From Promethearchaeota archaeon (GTDB lineage Archaea > Asgardarchaeota > Lokiarchaeia > Sigynarchaeales > SOKP01): 6,162 nt of DNA. The stretch spans positions 1 through 6,162 of the forward strand of contig DAOUUT010000229.1 of the NCBI GenBank assembly GCA_030668025.1, in the 5' to 3' direction. The notes below the pieces were generated by a model. The model did not search any database. It worked only from the letters and a program-made list of their open reading frames with translations, and was not told the DNA's origin. Positions within the stretch are counted from its first letter, which is position 1. Every line of letters starts with the position of its first letter. This document shows positions 5,328 to 6,162 of this stretch, piece after piece. The position numbers and the translations under genes are program-made.

Positions 5328-5762
5328 TTAAAACTCATGCCTACACTTAGTGCAGACGCGTTTTTTCGCGTATATTCTTCTTGGCACGTAGCTAATCAAA
5401 CGCGTTTTATCGTCAACTTCATTGATGGCGAACCCATTAGCTCCGCATTTAGGACATTTCCTTTTATTAGTAGAATGGCTGGTGCTAGGTGAGTGTGCTA
5501 GGGGTATTTGCTGATTAGGCACTCTTATTGTATCTATTTGTTGATTCGGGTATTGAGGCGGATTTAATTGTTGTTGAGGTGGACTTAATTGTTGTTGTAG
5601 ATTCTGAATTCGAGCTCTTAATTCTGCGTTCTCGTCTTTTAATTGGTGTACCTGTATTTCTTTTTTTTCCAGAAGATTAAACAATTCTGAAATTTGTTTC
5701 TCCAATATGCTATATTCTATTTCATCTTCGGCAGATAAGCCCTCGATTTTATTATACATCAT
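5328..5762 (-). CDS. Coiled-coil protein with Q/P-rich linker and C-terminal zinc ribbon
   Basis: A 144-residue protein of unknown function with three clear parts. Residues 20-59 form a regular heptad coiled coil: d positions 20, 27, 34, 41, 48 and 55, and a positions 24, 31, 38, 45, 52 and 59, mostly Leu/Ile/Val, with Asn45 at an a position in 'LKDENAELRARIQNL', as in parallel two-stranded leucine zippers. Residues 56-90 form a disordered Q/P-rich linker with QQQLSPP and QQQLNPP in tandem and PNQQI twice. The C-terminus is a probable zinc ribbon, C103-PK-C106 and C137-TK-C140 with 30 residues between the pairs, ending 'CRHEF'. It is probably a cytoplasmic dimer that binds nucleic acid or protein; this is inferred. 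The in-frame GTG at 5774 lies within the Shine-Dalgarno GAGGTG, so ATG 5762 is preferred (ATG 5759 is also possible). The stop is 9 bases from that of the converging phosphatase gene. Confidence 0.8.
   Translation of the reverse strand: MMYNKIEGLSAEDEIEYSILEKQISELFNLLEKKEIQVHQLKDENAELRARIQNLQQQLSPPQQQLNPPQYPNQQIDTIRVPNQQIPLAHSPSTSHSTNKRKCPKCGANGFAINEVDDKTRLISYVPRRIYAKKRVCTKCRHEF
5556..5597. repeat. 21-bp tandem repeat inside the zinc-ribbon gene
   Basis: Two adjacent 21-base units (5556-5576 and 5577-5597) differ at two positions. Read on the minus strand they encode QQQLNPP and QQQLSPP in the linker between the coiled coil and zinc ribbon. A recent in-frame duplication explains the near identity. 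Confidence 0.75.
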
Positions 5763-5772
5763 TTTTTTGTAC

Positions 5773-5778
5773 ACCTCA
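5773..5778 (-). promoter_or_regulatory. Shine-Dalgarno site that decides the zinc-ribbon gene start
   Basis: GAGGTG on the minus strand lies 10 bases before the ATG at 5762 and contains the in-frame GTG at 5774, which is therefore more likely ribosome-binding sequence than start codon. Confidence 0.55.
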
Positions 5779-5794
5779 CGTATTTTACAGAAAT

Positions 5795-5804
5795 GTATTT
5801 TATT
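5795..5804 (-). promoter_or_regulatory. TATA-like element for the zinc-ribbon gene
   Basis: On the minus strand, CAATAAAATA lies 33-42 bases before the ATG at 5762. Transcription would start near 5775, just in time to include the ribosome-binding site. It is a weak match in an AT-rich region. Confidence 0.3.
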
Positions 5805-5932
5805 GCTAAATAAAACTTAGGTTAGATCGACATAAATAGTTTATTAAAATAATAATAAAAACTAATAACTTAATTACCATTATTTTAGGTTCTAATGACA
5901 CTAAATTTTTGTTTGTGAAACTTTACAACAGT

Positions 5933-5942
5933 TTTATAAATA
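5933..5942 (+). promoter_or_regulatory. TATA box of the membrane protein gene
   Basis: TTTATAAATA is close to the archaeal consensus and ends 20 bases before the ATG at 5963, so the transcript would be leaderless. No Shine-Dalgarno sequence precedes the ATG. Confidence 0.6.
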
Positions 5943-5962
5943 AACCATCAAAATATAAAATT

Positions 5963-6162
5963 ATGAAAAAAAAATTTTACTTTCTAATTTACTTCTTACT
6001 CTTTTTCACTATCTTATGGGTAATTTATCTTCCACCTTGGGAACAATCTGTAAAAAATCTGATTGTAATAAATATAATCATTTACATCATACGCAAACCC
6101 TTGAATAGTTTTTCTGCGTATTTATTCAAGAAGCGCTCTTATCGAACTGCTGTCTCAATTAC
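5963..6162 (+). CDS. Putative membrane protein, 3'-truncated by window edge
   Basis: From the ATG at 5963 the frame stays open for 66 codons to the end of the window. It begins with the positive residues 'MKKK', followed by a strongly hydrophobic segment (about residues 5-23, 'FYFLIYFLLFFTILWVIYL') that should be a membrane helix or an uncleaved signal anchor. A short 'PPWEQSVKN' stretch leads to a second hydrophobic segment (about 33-43, 'LIVINIIIYII'). A basic stretch 'RKPLNSFSAYLFKKRSYR' follows, probably on the cytoplasmic side. I do not recognise the family. A good TATA box at the right distance supports it as a real gene. It is divergent from the zinc-ribbon gene with about 200 bases between starts, so they may share regulation. 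Confidence 0.6.
   Translation, partial: MKKKFYFLIYFLLFFTILWVIYLPPWEQSVKNLIVINIIIYIIRKPLNSFSAYLFKKRSYRTAVSI

Noticed and set aside
5356..5371. ACGCG-TTTTTT-CGCGT inverted repeat just beyond the phosphatase stop, with a second ACGCGTTTT at 5400-5408
   Set aside because: Lies within the zinc-ribbon coding sequence and is explained by Lys/Arg codons (AKKR and KTR); the T-run is in the loop, not after the stem, so it is not a standard terminator.
1..6162. CRISPR array, insertion sequence, tRNA, rRNA or toxin-antitoxin pair
   Set aside because: No regularly spaced repeats, transposase motifs, cloverleaf or rRNA sequence, or paired small genes were seen on reading both strands.

Overview
This AT-rich window (roughly two-thirds A+T) most likely comes from an archaeon, and an Asgard (Lokiarchaeia-like) lineage is the best guess. 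The reasons are a Rab/Ras-type small GTPase with an altered G3 (WDFAGE) and G4 (GGKLDL) box, TATA-type promoter elements placed about 21-34 bases before start codons (near-leaderless transcripts), T-rich stretches where terminators are expected, and a coiled-coil plus zinc-ribbon protein. This is an inference from gene content and promoter style; there is no rRNA or other marker gene to confirm it.

Layout, left to right. A 5'-truncated general-stress-protein-26-like (pyridoxamine 5'-phosphate oxidase fold) gene ends at 228 and is followed 8 bases later by a MarR-family regulator (237-680), probably one operon. Converging on them is a minus-strand multi-cluster iron-sulfur protein (735-1880) of a family known mainly as uncharacterised '4Fe-4S' proteins. 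A roughly 360-base divergent intergenic region follows; it holds a dyad, a triple 8-bp tandem repeat and a strong TATA box, and leads into a CrtI/COG1233-type FAD oxidoreductase (2240-3616). After a second gene-free stretch of about 350 bases come the small GTPase (3969-4532) and a histidine-phosphatase-superfamily protein (4602-5318). A minus-strand coiled-coil/zinc-ribbon protein (5328-5762) converges on the phosphatase with only 9 bases between stop codons. Divergent from it, a membrane protein starts at 5963 and runs off the right edge.

How the genes may work together. The left half is redox-flavoured: an FMN-fold protein with its MarR regulator, an Fe-S electron-transfer protein, and a flavoprotein divergent from the Fe-S gene. 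The right half is signalling-flavoured: a GTPase, a phosphohistidine-type phosphatase and a putative dimeric zinc-ribbon protein. Functional coupling is only suggested by position. No CRISPR array, insertion sequence, tRNA or rRNA gene was seen. Nothing in the window amounts to a clearly new multi-gene system; the most distinctive items are the atypical GTPase, the leucine-zipper-like zinc-ribbon protein, and the short repeats in the promoter regions.
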